From: an uncultured Tateyamaria sp.
Lineage (GTDB): Bacteria > Pseudomonadota > Alphaproteobacteria > Rhodobacterales > Rhodobacteraceae
Length of the DNA: 64,000 bases
NCBI RefSeq assembly: GCF_947503045.1
Contig: NZ_CANNCF010000001.1
Span: 1 to 64,000, forward strand
Reading direction: 5' to 3'
Both the position numbers and the translations under genes were made by a program. The notes under the pieces are model-generated. The model worked only from the letters and a program-made list of their open reading frames with translations. It was not told the DNA's origin and searched no databases. This document shows, in pieces, positions 16,237-24,068 of the stretch (its first letter is position 1; each line of letters opens with the position of its first letter).

Positions 16237-17478
16237 ATGACAAGCCGCACGCCCCTGTTCACACCCGTCCTGATCGTGGGCTGTGTGATCATCATCATCA
16301 GCTTTGCGGTGCGCGCGAGTTTCGGTGTCTTCCAGATCCCCATCGCCGACCAGTTCGGATGGGCAAGGACCGAGTTTTCGCTCGCAATCGCCATCCAGAA
16401 CCTTGCCTGGGGCATCGGCCAGCCGCTCTTTGGCGCGCTTGCGGAAAAGATCGGGGATCGCCGCGCCATCATCATCGGGGCGCTGGTCTATGCGGTGGGG
16501 CTTGTGCTGTCGGCCTGGTCGGTGACGCCACTGGAACACCAGCTTTATGCGTGGCTCGTGGGCTTTGGCGTCGCTGGCACCGGCTTTGGCGTCATCCTTG
16601 CCGTGGTGGGTCGCGCCTCAAGCGAGGAAAACCGCTCGATGAGCCTCGCCATCGCAGCCGCCGCCGGGTCCGCCGGTCAGGTCTTTGGCCCGCCCGTGGC
16701 CGAGTGGTTGCTGGGTGTCATGGCCTGGCCCAGCGTGTTCATGATCTTTGCCGCGCTGATCCTCACCACGCTGCTGGCCTTGCCGATGATGCGGGTGCCG
16801 CAACCCGCCAGCAAAGCCGAGCTTGAGGAAAGCATGGGCGAAATCCTGATCAAAGCCCTGCGCGATCCGTCCTATTTCCTGATCTTCATCGGCTTTTTCT
16901 CCTGCGGGTATCAGATTGCGTTCATCACCGCGCACTTCCCCGCCTTCGTGACCGAACTATGCGGCCCGATCTTGCCTGGTGGGACTCTGGACAGTCTGGG
17001 CATCTCGACCACCTCTGCACTTGGGGCGGTGGCTATTTCGCTGATTGGGCTTGCCAACATCGCGGGCACGCTGGCCGCAGGCTGGGCGGGCAAACGCTAT
17101 TCGAAAAAGTACCTGCTGGCGGGCATTTATGCCGGGCGCACGATCGTCGCGTCCCTGTTCATCCTGTTCCCGATCACGCCTACTACGGTGATCATTTTCT
17201 CGGTCGCCATGGGCACGCTGTGGCTGGCCACGGTGCCGCTGACCAGCGGTCTGGTCGCGCATATTTACGGGGTGCGCTACATGGGTACGCTCTATGGGAT
17301 CGTCTTTTTCAGCCACCAGTTGGGTTCGTTTCTGGGGGTGTGGCTGGGTGGTCGGCTCTATGATCTTTATGGCACTTACACGCAGGTCTGGTGGATCGGT
17401 GTCGCCATTGGCGCCTTCAGCGCCATCGTGCACCTGCCGATCCGGGAACGGCCTATGGGCCGGGCGGTTCCGGCCTAA
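16237..17478 (+). CDS. MFS transporter, oxalate/formate-antiporter-like
   Basis: A 413-residue major facilitator with about 12 helices. Between helices 2 and 3 there is Ala-Glu-Lys-Ile-Gly-Asp-Arg-Arg, a variant of the MFS loop motif, and the half-repeats are separated by a loop near residue 205 with Glu-Glu-Ser-Met-Gly-Glu. The first helix with Arg-Ala-Ser-Phe-Gly-Val-Phe is typical of the monocarboxylate/oxalate-formate subgroup. GGAG lies 8 bases before the ATG chosen. Substrate cannot be read from sequence. It converges on the hydrolase gene, with a shared CTAA. Confidence 0.85.
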   Translation: MTSRTPLFTPVLIVGCVIIIISFAVRASFGVFQIPIADQFGWARTEFSLAIAIQNLAWGIGQPLFGALAEKIGDRRAIIIGALVYAVGLVLSAWSVTPLEHQLYAWLVGFGVAGTGFGVILAVVGRASSEENRSMSLAIAAAAGSAGQVFGPPVAEWLLGVMAWPSVFMIFAALILTTLLALPMMRVPQPASKAELEESMGEILIKALRDPSYFLIFIGFFSCGYQIAFITAHFPAFVTELCGPILPGGTLDSLGISTTSALGAVAISLIGLANIAGTLAAGWAGKRYSKKYLLAGIYAGRTIVASLFILFPITPTTVIIFSVAMGTLWLATVPLTSGLVAHIYGVRYMGTLYGIVFFSHQLGSFLGVWLGGRLYDLYGTYTQVWWIGVAIGAFSAIVHLPIRERPMGRAVPA

Positions 17479-18401
17479 CCGCGCGTGGCTTGCATCGCCT
17501 CAAGCACCTGATCAGTATGGGTGTAGGTCAGCCCGTGCCCGGCCCCGGGGATGATCACCTGCCGGGCGCGCGGGTTCCACTTGGCCAGCTTGTCCTTGCC
17601 GGTCGGGGCCACAACGTCATCCGCCGCACCCCAGATCGCGAGCACGGGCAGGCCAGCCTCGGCAATCGCCTTGTGCTCGGCCTTGGCCGTGCCCCTCAGC
17701 ACGCCGCGCAAAGAGGACAGAATGGCCGGAAAATAACCGCGCCGATCCGTCTCGGCGTGCTGCATTTCATTGATCCCTTCGACACTGCCGGACAGGCCCG
17801 CCTCGGCGGCAATCCCCTTGCGCAGGGTGAACGGATACAGCAGCAAGAACAGCCAATCGCCGATCAGGGGCCAGTCAAGTGCTGCCCGGACGCGGCGGCC
17901 GGAGATTTCTTGCATCCCCGCCGGGGCGAGCAGGATCAACTGCCGGACCTTGCCGGGATAGGCGGCGGCAAAATGCGTCGCAATCGCCCCGCCCATGGAA
18001 TAGCCCAGCACCGTCAGCGGCTCGTCCACCTGTTCGTGGGCCAAGAGGTCGGTCATCTGTTGAAGAAAGAATGCCGCGTCCTGTTTGCCCCGCACCGTGT
18101 CCGACAGGCCCCGGCCATAATGGTCATAGACCAGCACCCGGAACCCCATCAGCGCCAACCCCTTGGCCATGCCGCGCCAGACATAGGAGGACGTGCTGAG
18201 CCCATGGATACACAGGGCCACCGGCCCCCGTTCCGGCCCCAGCCAGGCGTAATGGGTGGTGCCCTGGGACAGCAGGGCGAACTTGCCCGGCGCCTCGCGG
18301 CGCTGCCGTTCCGAGACAGGGTTGCGCATCCACTCGATGGTCAGGGGGATCGCAAGGATGCCCAGCAGGATGATCACGACCCACATCACTGCGCGCGCCA
18401 C
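17475..18401 (-). CDS. Alpha/beta hydrolase with N-terminal membrane anchor
   Basis: A 308-residue alpha/beta-hydrolase-fold protein. Residues 3-22 form a hydrophobic anchor or uncleaved signal. The nucleophile elbow is Gly-Tyr-Ser-Met-Gly-Gly (Ser at about 124), the oxyanion loop is His-Gly-Leu-Ser-Thr, and the acid and His are in Trp-Gly-Ala-Ala-Asp-Asp and Gly-Ala-Gly-His-Gly. Substrate unknown. It starts with GTG inside the end of the upstream cyclodeaminase gene (16-base overlap), so it is the last gene of the fghA operon. An ATG at 18386 is an alternative start. Confidence 0.85.
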   Translation of the reverse strand: MARAVMWVVIILLGILAIPLTIEWMRNPVSERQRREAPGKFALLSQGTTHYAWLGPERGPVALCIHGLSTSSYVWRGMAKGLALMGFRVLVYDHYGRGLSDTVRGKQDAAFFLQQMTDLLAHEQVDEPLTVLGYSMGGAIATHFAAAYPGKVRQLILLAPAGMQEISGRRVRAALDWPLIGDWLFLLLYPFTLRKGIAAEAGLSGSVEGINEMQHAETDRRGYFPAILSSLRGVLRGTAKAEHKAIAEAGLPVLAIWGAADDVVAPTGKDKLAKWNPRARQVIIPGAGHGLTYTHTDQVLEAMQATRG

Positions 18402-19297
18402 CGATCAAGGATATAGCGGCTGGTCATCAGGTCCAGATGCGCGCCGCCGCCGTTCTTGAAGAGGGTGATGTCATCCGGCGCGCGCGTGAACGCAGGCAGG
18501 TCATAGTAGTCGGCCAGCAGGTGGTCGCGCGGGATAGTGCCCGCCTCCAGCGGGATTTTGACCTCGCCGATATGGCCCACGGTGGTGTTAAAGCTGTCAA
18601 CAAACACGCGGGAGGCCAGCAAGGCCGCATCATCGACCTCGCGCATGTCAGGGCGATAGGCGCCGATGAGGTCGATATGCTGACCGGGACGCAGCCAAGC
18701 GCCCTTGATCAGCGGCTCGGTGGACATGGTGGCCGAGGTTACGATGTCGGCGGCATGGACCGCGTCGGCCAGATCGTCGGCCACAGCCATACCTGGGCGT
18801 TCCATCGCCATGGCCTCGGCGTTGGCGCGGGTGCGGTTCCACACGGTGAAATGCGCGCCCGGAAAGGCGGCTGAATAGGCGTCGTGAAGGGCGCGCCCCA
18901 CGGTGCCCGCCCCCACGATCAGGATCGAACGGCTCGCCGGGTTGGCGAGGCGCCGGGCGGCCAGCAGACTGTCCCCGGCGGTTTTCCACTTGGTCACGAG
19001 GTGAAAATCGACAATCGCCTCAAGGGTGCCATCGGCGTCGGAATAGAGGGCCACGCCGCCATTGATCATCGGCGCACCCTTGGCCGGATTGCCGGGAAAG
19101 ACGGTGGCGGTTTTGACGGCCATGCCCATCCCGTTGATCCAGGCTGCGCGAGACAAGAGCGTGTCGGGATCGCGATAGAGGAACGTATCGCCGATTTCCG
19201 CCTTGGGCAGTTCGTGCCCGGCCGCCAGCGCATCCGTCAGGCCAATCCAGTCGAGCAGCGCCTCGCCTTCTTCAAAGGGGATAAAAGGAATGTTCAT
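18386..19297 (-). CDS. Ornithine cyclodeaminase / mu-crystallin family protein
   Basis: A 303-residue NAD(P)-dependent protein of the ornithine cyclodeaminase, alanine dehydrogenase (archaeal type) and ketimine reductase family. The Rossmann motif Ile-Val-Gly-Ala-Gly-Thr-Val-Gly-Arg is at about residues 125-133, and the conserved substrate-binding Lys is in Met-Ala-Val-Lys-Thr-Ala. The exact reaction cannot be told. ATGA overlaps with the HAD gene upstream show tight translational coupling. Confidence 0.88.
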   Translation of the reverse strand: MNIPFIPFEEGEALLDWIGLTDALAAGHELPKAEIGDTFLYRDPDTLLSRAAWINGMGMAVKTATVFPGNPAKGAPMINGGVALYSDADGTLEAIVDFHLVTKWKTAGDSLLAARRLANPASRSILIVGAGTVGRALHDAYSAAFPGAHFTVWNRTRANAEAMAMERPGMAVADDLADAVHAADIVTSATMSTEPLIKGAWLRPGQHIDLIGAYRPDMREVDDAALLASRVFVDSFNTTVGHIGEVKIPLEAGTIPRDHLLADYYDLPAFTRAPDDITLFKNGGGAHLDLMTSRYILDRWRAQ

Positions 19298-19914
19298 GCG
19301 GCCTCTGCCCTGTCCAGCAACCCTTCGTCGACCAGACGGTCGGCCCAGCCTTGCGGGCCCTCAAACAGATGCGTGCGCCAGCCGCGCGCGTCGGCCGCAG
19401 CGATGTTGTCGGCCCGGTCGTCGGTAAAGATGAGGTCGGCCCCACCCATCCCGCTGGCCTCTTCGAGCATCTCATAGATCTGGGCGGCAGGCTTGATCAC
19501 AGCCATATGCCCCGAGATGAAATCGCGGTCAAAGGCGCGCAGGAACGGGTAGTGGGTAGCGGCAAAGTCATAGCTTTGGATGCCGAAATTCGTGAGGGAA
19601 AAGACCGGGATTCCCTTGGCCTGCAACGCGCCCATCAGGCGGACGGAATGGTCGATCACGGGCGAGGCCATCTCGATCCAGCGGTCGTGCCACATGCGGA
19701 TTTCGCTGTGCCAGTCGGGGTATTCCTCGGCCGCGGCATAAATCGTGTCGGTGAAGTGGTGGCCCAGATCCACCTTGTCGTTCATCGCGTGCAGATCGAC
19801 GGCGGCGAACATGGCGCGACGCCGCTCCTCGCCGATGACGCTGTCATAGAACCGCTCGGGCTGCCATTCGATCAGCACATTGCCGATGTCGAAAACCACT
19901 GCCTTGATGCTCAT
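19294..19914 (-). CDS. HAD-superfamily hydrolase
   Basis: A 206-residue haloacid dehalogenase-like protein. Motif I is Val-Phe-Asp-Ile-Gly-Asn-Val-Leu, motif II is Ser-Leu-Thr-Asn-Phe, the motif III Lys is in Ala-Val-Ile-Lys-Pro, and motif IV is Ile-Phe-Thr-Asp-Asp-Arg-Ala-Asp-Asn. The second Asp of motif I is replaced by Gly, as in dehalogenase and epoxide-hydrolase-N-like branches and YihX-type sugar phosphatases, so phosphatase activity is not assured. It overlaps neighbours by 4 bases at both ends. Confidence 0.85.
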   Translation of the reverse strand: MSIKAVVFDIGNVLIEWQPERFYDSVIGEERRRAMFAAVDLHAMNDKVDLGHHFTDTIYAAAEEYPDWHSEIRMWHDRWIEMASPVIDHSVRLMGALQAKGIPVFSLTNFGIQSYDFAATHYPFLRAFDRDFISGHMAVIKPAAQIYEMLEEASGMGGADLIFTDDRADNIAAADARGWRTHLFEGPQGWADRLVDEGLLDRAEAA

Positions 19915-20366
19915 CGCTGTGCTGCCCTCAATTCGCGTTCCAACGCGTCCAGAAAACGCGATCTGTCGGCTTTGGTAAAGCCTTTGCCGCCGCCCTGGCG
20001 GAATGGATCAGCTGCGCGCAGGTCGGCCATCAGGTCGCGGGTGGCCAGGACGTTGCCGATATTGGCCGCCGTCAGCGCCTCGCCGTTGTGTTTGAGAACC
20101 CGTGCGCCGGCCTCGACACATTTGGCGGCGAGCGGGATGTCACCGGTGATCACCACGTCGCCCGGGCCAGCCCGTTCGGCAATCCACATGTCGGCTACAT
20201 CCGGGCCTGCATCCACGATCACGTTTTCAACCAGCGGGTTTTGCGAGGGGCGCAGACCGCCGTTGGAGACGACCTTCATCGCCACCTTGTGCCGCGTCGC
20301 CACGCGCTCGGCCTCGGCCTTGACCGGGCAGGCATCGGCATCAATGAACAGCGTAGTCACGCCCAA
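19911..20366 (-). CDS. YaiI/YqxD family protein (DUF188)
   Basis: A 151-residue member of the YaiI/YqxD family: Phe-Ile-Asp-Ala-Asp-Ala-Cys-Pro-Val at the N-terminus and [12 protein letters not shown] in the middle are hallmarks, with conserved Asp residues in a PIN-like fold. The family has no settled function; a nuclease-like role has been suggested from fold alone. It lies between fghA and the HAD gene, overlapping both. Confidence 0.92.
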   Translation of the reverse strand: MGVTTLFIDADACPVKAEAERVATRHKVAMKVVSNGGLRPSQNPLVENVIVDAGPDVADMWIAERAGPGDVVITGDIPLAAKCVEAGARVLKHNGEALTAANIGNVLATRDLMADLRAADPFRQGGGKGFTKADRSRFLDALERELRAAQR

Positions 20367-21187
20367 AGCTGCTCTGCATGAAAGGCCACGTGATCCTCCA
20401 TGAAGGTCGAGATGAAGAAATAAGAGTGGTCATAGCCGGGCTGCATCCGGAACGTCATTTGCTGCCGGCGTGCGGCGGCAGCCTCGGCGAGCGCCTCAGG
20501 TTTGAGCAGGTCAAGGAACTGATCAGACGTGCCGGTATCGATCAGCATCGGTCCGCCAAACCCGTTTGCGCGCATCAGATGGGTGGCATCATGGGGCGAC
20601 CATGCATCTTCATTGTTCCCCAAATATGCACCGAGCTGCTTGCGCCCCCAGTCGCTGGCGCAGGGGTTGGCGATGGGCGCAAAGGCCGACGCGGATGTGA
20701 ACCGTCCCGGCGCGGACATTGCCATGGTCAGCGCCCCGTGCCCGCCCATCGAATGCCCCGTGATCGCCTGGCGGTCCATATCGAGCGCAAAGCTCTCGCC
20801 CAGAACGCCCGGCAATTCGTCCATGATGTAGTCCCACATCCGGTAATGCGGCGCCCACGGCTTTTCGGTGGCATTCACGTAGAACCCGGCGCCCTTGCCC
20901 AGATCATACGCCTCGTCATCGGCTACATCGTCGCCCCGCGGCGAGGTGTCGGGAAAGACCAGTGCGATCCCGTGTTCGGCAGCCCATCCCTGTGCGCCTG
21001 CCTTGGTCATCGCGTTTTCATGGGTGCAGGTCAGACCCGACAGATACCACAGCAGGGGCACCGGCCCCTCGCGCGCTTCGGCGGGCAGGAACAGACCGAA
21101 TGTCATGTCGCAACCGCAGGCGGTCGAGGCGTGGGTGTAGACCCCTTGGGTGCCGTCAAAGCAGGCGTTTTCGGATTGGGTTTTCAT
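20357..21187 (-). CDS. fghA: S-formylglutathione hydrolase
   Basis: A 276-residue esterase-D-family enzyme that hydrolyses S-formylglutathione to formate and glutathione, the second step of glutathione-dependent formaldehyde detoxification. The nucleophile is in [10 protein letters not shown], the His is in Tyr-Asp-His-Ser-Tyr-Phe-Phe, and the N-terminal Leu-Ser-Gly-Leu-Thr-Cys-Thr matches the family. It is the first gene of a five-gene overlapping operon. The usual partner, a glutathione-dependent formaldehyde dehydrogenase, is not in the window. Confidence 0.95.
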   Translation of the reverse strand: MKTQSENACFDGTQGVYTHASTACGCDMTFGLFLPAEAREGPVPLLWYLSGLTCTHENAMTKAGAQGWAAEHGIALVFPDTSPRGDDVADDEAYDLGKGAGFYVNATEKPWAPHYRMWDYIMDELPGVLGESFALDMDRQAITGHSMGGHGALTMAMSAPGRFTSASAFAPIANPCASDWGRKQLGAYLGNNEDAWSPHDATHLMRANGFGGPMLIDTGTSDQFLDLLKPEALAEAAAARRQQMTFRMQPGYDHSYFFISTFMEDHVAFHAEQLWA

Positions 21188-21249
21188 CGCGCATGTCCTT
21201 TCGTTTGTTCATCGCTAGCGGGCGGGGGCGCATGCGGCAAGTTCAGGAC

Positions 21250-21283
21250 GCCTCCGGCGGGCATATTTATGGAACAATGAAGG
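21250..21283. repeat. Intergenic repeat, short form, overlapping a gene end
   Basis: GCCTCCGGCGGGC, then ATATTTATGGAACAATGAAGG. The same ATATTT...GAACAATGAAG core recurs at 23974-24006, and the CCTCCGGCGG arm recurs in the longer copies near 44.6 and 56.3 kb. Here the repeat supplies the last codons and stop of the AEC carrier (Ala-Phe-Ile-Val-Pro-stop). Confidence 0.55.
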
Positions 21284-22211
21284 CCATGGGGCTGATCCAT
21301 GCGATCACCGCCGTGAGGGTCGCGATGCTGAACGCCGTGGAAAACAGGATCGCTGCAGAGACCCGTTGCGGGGCCACGCCGTAGTGTTGTGCGAGCATGT
21401 AGATATTGCCCGCCACCGGCATTGCTGCGCAGGCGATGATCATGGCCGCCCCGAACGGTTCGACCCGAAACACGAACAGTGCATAGATCGCGACGGCCAG
21501 CGGGTGCAGCACCAGTTTGCAAAAGCTGAGCCAGCCCGCAATCTGTACCCGCTCGGCAGATTTCGAGGCGAGCGAGGCGCCGATGGCAAAGAGCGCGCCG
21601 GGCGTGGCTGCGGCACCAAGGATGCTGAGGAAGTCGTTCATCGGGGCGGGGATCGGGATGCTCAACCCGGCCCAGAGCAGACCGAGCGACATGGCCACGA
21701 TCATCGGGTTCCTGATCAGGCCCAGCCCGATTGTGCGCAGGATCGAAAGGGACATCCGCCCATCCCGCCCGATGGTGATCAGGATCACGATGAGGCTGGA
21801 AAAGACGATCAGATCAGTCGCCAGCACCAGCATCACAGGCCCAATGGCCTCTGGTCCGAACAGCAGCGCAAGCATCGGCAGGCCGAGAAAGCCCGCATTG
21901 CCGATCACGGCGCATTGGGCCTCAACCGCGCCGGTCTGGAGGTCCAGCCGCCTGATCCGCGCCACTGCCGTGGCGATCAGGTAGACGACGAGCGTGCCGC
22001 ACAGATAGGCGCCAACCAGCTTGCCGTCCCAGACCTTGGCCAGTTCCAGATTGGCGGCAAAGCGGAAAATCATCGCGGTCAGGGCAAAGTAGAACACGAA
22101 TTTGGTGAGGTAAGCCGTCGCTTCCTCGGTGAAGAACCGGGTGCGTCCGGCCCAGTAGCCCAGACCGATCAGTGCGAAAAAGGGCAGAGTTTTGAACAGG
22201 ATCGCCAGCAT
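21267..22211 (-). CDS. AEC-family (auxin efflux carrier-like) transporter
   Basis: A 314-residue integral membrane protein with about ten helices in two halves, of the AEC family that also includes bacterial malate/malonate carriers. The start is the ATG at 22211 (Met-Leu-Ala-Ile-Leu-Phe-Lys); the frame continues 50 codons upstream, but that part is Arg-rich and unlike the family. Substrate unknown. The last codons fall in a dispersed repeat. It follows mbfA on the same strand with a 29-base gap, so it could read through from the Irr-controlled promoter. Confidence 0.88.
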   Translation of the reverse strand: MLAILFKTLPFFALIGLGYWAGRTRFFTEEATAYLTKFVFYFALTAMIFRFAANLELAKVWDGKLVGAYLCGTLVVYLIATAVARIRRLDLQTGAVEAQCAVIGNAGFLGLPMLALLFGPEAIGPVMLVLATDLIVFSSLIVILITIGRDGRMSLSILRTIGLGLIRNPMIVAMSLGLLWAGLSIPIPAPMNDFLSILGAAATPGALFAIGASLASKSAERVQIAGWLSFCKLVLHPLAVAIYALFVFRVEPFGAAMIIACAAMPVAGNIYMLAQHYGVAPQRVSAAILFSTAFSIATLTAVIAWISPMAFIVP

Positions 22212-22240
22212 GCGCCCAGCTTTAGCGCGGGCGCGCGCCG

Positions 22241-23215
22241 CTAGCCACTGCCGATCAGCACGCCTGCTGCAAAAACCAGTGCCCCGCCCACGACAACCTG
22301 CAGGGTTGCCCGCCAGAACGGCGTGTCCATGTACTTGTTCTGGATCCATGCGATTGCCCAAAGTTCGATGAACACCACGACGATGGCGATGACCGTGGCC
22401 GTCCAGAAATCGGCAATCAGGTAGGGCAGGGCGTGACCCAATCCGCCCACGGTTGTCATGATCCCAGAGGCAAATCCGCGCTTGACCGGAGAGCCGCGCC
22501 CGGACAATTGCCCGTCATCAGAGGCCGCCTCGGTGAACCCCATCGAGATGCCTGCCCCCACGGAGGCAGCAAGTCCGACAAGGAAGGTGGTCCACGTGTC
22601 CTGCGTGGCAAAAGCGACGGCAAAGATGGGCGCCAGGGTCGACACCGACCCGTCCATCAGCCCGGCCAGACCCGGTTGCACATAGGTCAGAATGAACTGG
22701 CGGCGGTCCTTGTCATCTTCGGCGGCGCGGGTTTCATCATCCAGATGTTTGTCCTTGAGCGTGCCGGCCTTGCGTTCGTGCCCGGCCTCGGCCGCCGCCA
22801 GATCACCCAGCAGCTTGCGGGTGGCGGCATCCGAGGTGCGGGCGGCCGCAGCAGTATAGAACCGTTCGGCCTCGCGCTCCATCGCTTCGGCCTCGGCGCG
22901 GATGCGATCGAGGGACAGCGTCTCCATCAACCAGACGGGGCGGCGGGCATAGTAGCCGGACACATGTTCGCGCCGGATCAGCGGGATCACTTCACCAAAG
23001 CGCGCGCGGTGCAGCTCGATCAGGCGCTGGCGGTGGGTGTCTTCCTCGGCGGCCATGTCGTCAAAGATGGCGGCGCTGGCGGGATAGTCTTCACGCAGCC
23101 GCTCGCCATAGCCGCGATAGATGCTGGCATCGTCCTCTTCGGAGGAGATGGCAAGCGCCAGAATCTCCTGTTCGCTCAGGTCGTCAAAGCGTTTGCGCTG
23201 GGTTGTGAATCGCAT
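22241..23215 (-). CDS. mbfA: Membrane-bound ferritin-like iron exporter MbfA
   Basis: A 324-residue fusion of an N-terminal ferritin-like domain (about 1-165), with di-iron Glu and His pairs such as Ser-Glu-Glu-Asp-Asp-Ala and Glu-Glu-Asp-Thr-His, and a C-terminal VIT1/CCC1-type membrane domain (about 180-324, five helices). In Bradyrhizobium and Agrobacterium this protein exports iron and protects against iron and peroxide stress. A near-perfect iron control element lies 15 bases upstream of the start, so control by Irr is expected. Confidence 0.93.
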   Translation of the reverse strand: MRFTTQRKRFDDLSEQEILALAISSEEDDASIYRGYGERLREDYPASAAIFDDMAAEEDTHRQRLIELHRARFGEVIPLIRREHVSGYYARRPVWLMETLSLDRIRAEAEAMEREAERFYTAAAARTSDAATRKLLGDLAAAEAGHERKAGTLKDKHLDDETRAAEDDKDRRQFILTYVQPGLAGLMDGSVSTLAPIFAVAFATQDTWTTFLVGLAASVGAGISMGFTEAASDDGQLSGRGSPVKRGFASGIMTTVGGLGHALPYLIADFWTATVIAIVVVFIELWAIAWIQNKYMDTPFWRATLQVVVGGALVFAAGVLIGSG

Positions 23216-23229
23216 GTGGTCGCCGTTCG

Positions 23230-23246
23230 TTTAGAATGATTCCAAA
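23230..23246 (-). promoter_or_regulatory. Irr box (iron control element) of mbfA
   Basis: TTTAGAA-TGA-TTCCAAA matches the alphaproteobacterial iron control element TTTAGAA-N3-TTCTAAA at all but one position. In related bacteria Irr binds here under low iron and represses mbfA. It stands between mbfA and the divergent TetR gene. Confidence 0.8.
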
Positions 23247-23348
23247 CTATGATGGCGCGTCTGGCACAAGTTGCAACAGCGCTCACGCGGATTTTTCTGT
23301 CAGAACTGAACGGATCAGTTTATATTGCCTTCTGTCTTGGAGTGAAGG

Positions 23349-23972
23349 ATGCCCATGAACGACGCCACGCCCATAGTCCGCAAGGGCCGGAAATTCGACC
23401 AGGTGCTTGAAGGTGCGCGGACTGTGTTCATGGCGGACGGGTTCGAAGGGGCCAGTGTCGATGACATCGCCAAACAGGCGGAGGTCAGCAAGGCCACCCT
23501 GTACAGTTATTTCCCGGACAAGCGGCTTTTGTTCATGGAAGTGGCCAATCAGGAATGTGCCCGCCAAAGCCGGGCAGCCATCGACACCATCGACATGAGT
23601 GCGGCCCCACGGGCGGTTCTGGCCCAGGTGGGGCGGCATTTCGTGCGCTTTATCACGTCGAAATTCGGCCAGCAGGTGTTTCGCATTTGCGTCGCCGAAT
23701 CGGATCGGTTCCCTGAGATCGGGCGGGCTTTTTATCAGTCGGGCCCGGCCCGCATGCGGGCGGTGATGACCGAGTATTTTGCCGGTGCGATGGCCCGGGG
23801 CGAGTTGCAGATCGAGGATCTGACCCTTGCTGCGGACCAGTTTGGCGAGCTGTGCAAGTCCGACATCTGGCCGCGCCTGATGTTCGGGGTGATCCGCCAG
23901 GTGGACGAGGCCGATATCGACCGGGTGGTGGACGGTGCGGTCGAAACCTTCATGGCCCGCTACGGCACCTGA
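23349..23972 (+). CDS. TetR/AcrR-family transcriptional regulator
   Basis: A 207-residue TetR-family protein. The N-terminal helix-turn-helix (about residues 14-60) reads Ala-Ser-Val-Asp-Asp-Ile-Ala-Lys-Gln-Ala-Glu-Val-Ser-Lys-Ala-Thr-Leu-Tyr-Ser-Tyr-Phe, and the rest is a helical ligand-binding domain of the AcrR C-terminal type. Two ATGs (23349 and 23355) are both served by a GGAGTGAAGG stretch, so the start is uncertain by two residues. Target genes are not clear; divergence from mbfA is a hint at most. Confidence 0.92.
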   Translation: MPMNDATPIVRKGRKFDQVLEGARTVFMADGFEGASVDDIAKQAEVSKATLYSYFPDKRLLFMEVANQECARQSRAAIDTIDMSAAPRAVLAQVGRHFVRFITSKFGQQVFRICVAESDRFPEIGRAFYQSGPARMRAVMTEYFAGAMARGELQIEDLTLAADQFGELCKSDIWPRLMFGVIRQVDEADIDRVVDGAVETFMARYGT

Positions 23973-23973
23973 C

Positions 23974-24006
23974 GCCGGATTTGCATATTTTCAGAACAAT
24001 GAAGCA
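23974..24006. repeat. Intergenic repeat, second short copy
   Basis: CCGGATTTGCATATTTTCAGAACAATGAAGC contains the same ATATTT...GAACAATGAAG core as the copy at 21250-21283. It lies just behind the TetR stop codon and 40 bases before the LexA box of imuB. Confidence 0.45.
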
Positions 24007-24045
24007 GCCTCGACTCGCGGGGGCGACTCGGCGTATTCAAAATGA

Positions 24046-24060
24046 GAACATAATGTGAAC
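24046..24060. promoter_or_regulatory. LexA (SOS) box of imuB
   Basis: GAAC-ATAATGT-GAAC is a perfect direct repeat with 7-base spacing, the alphaproteobacterial LexA site (GTTC-N7-GTTC on the other strand). It ends 8 bases before the imuB start codon, so repressor bound here would block transcription or initiation of imuB directly. Confidence 0.85.
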
Positions 24061-24068
24061 ATCTTGCA

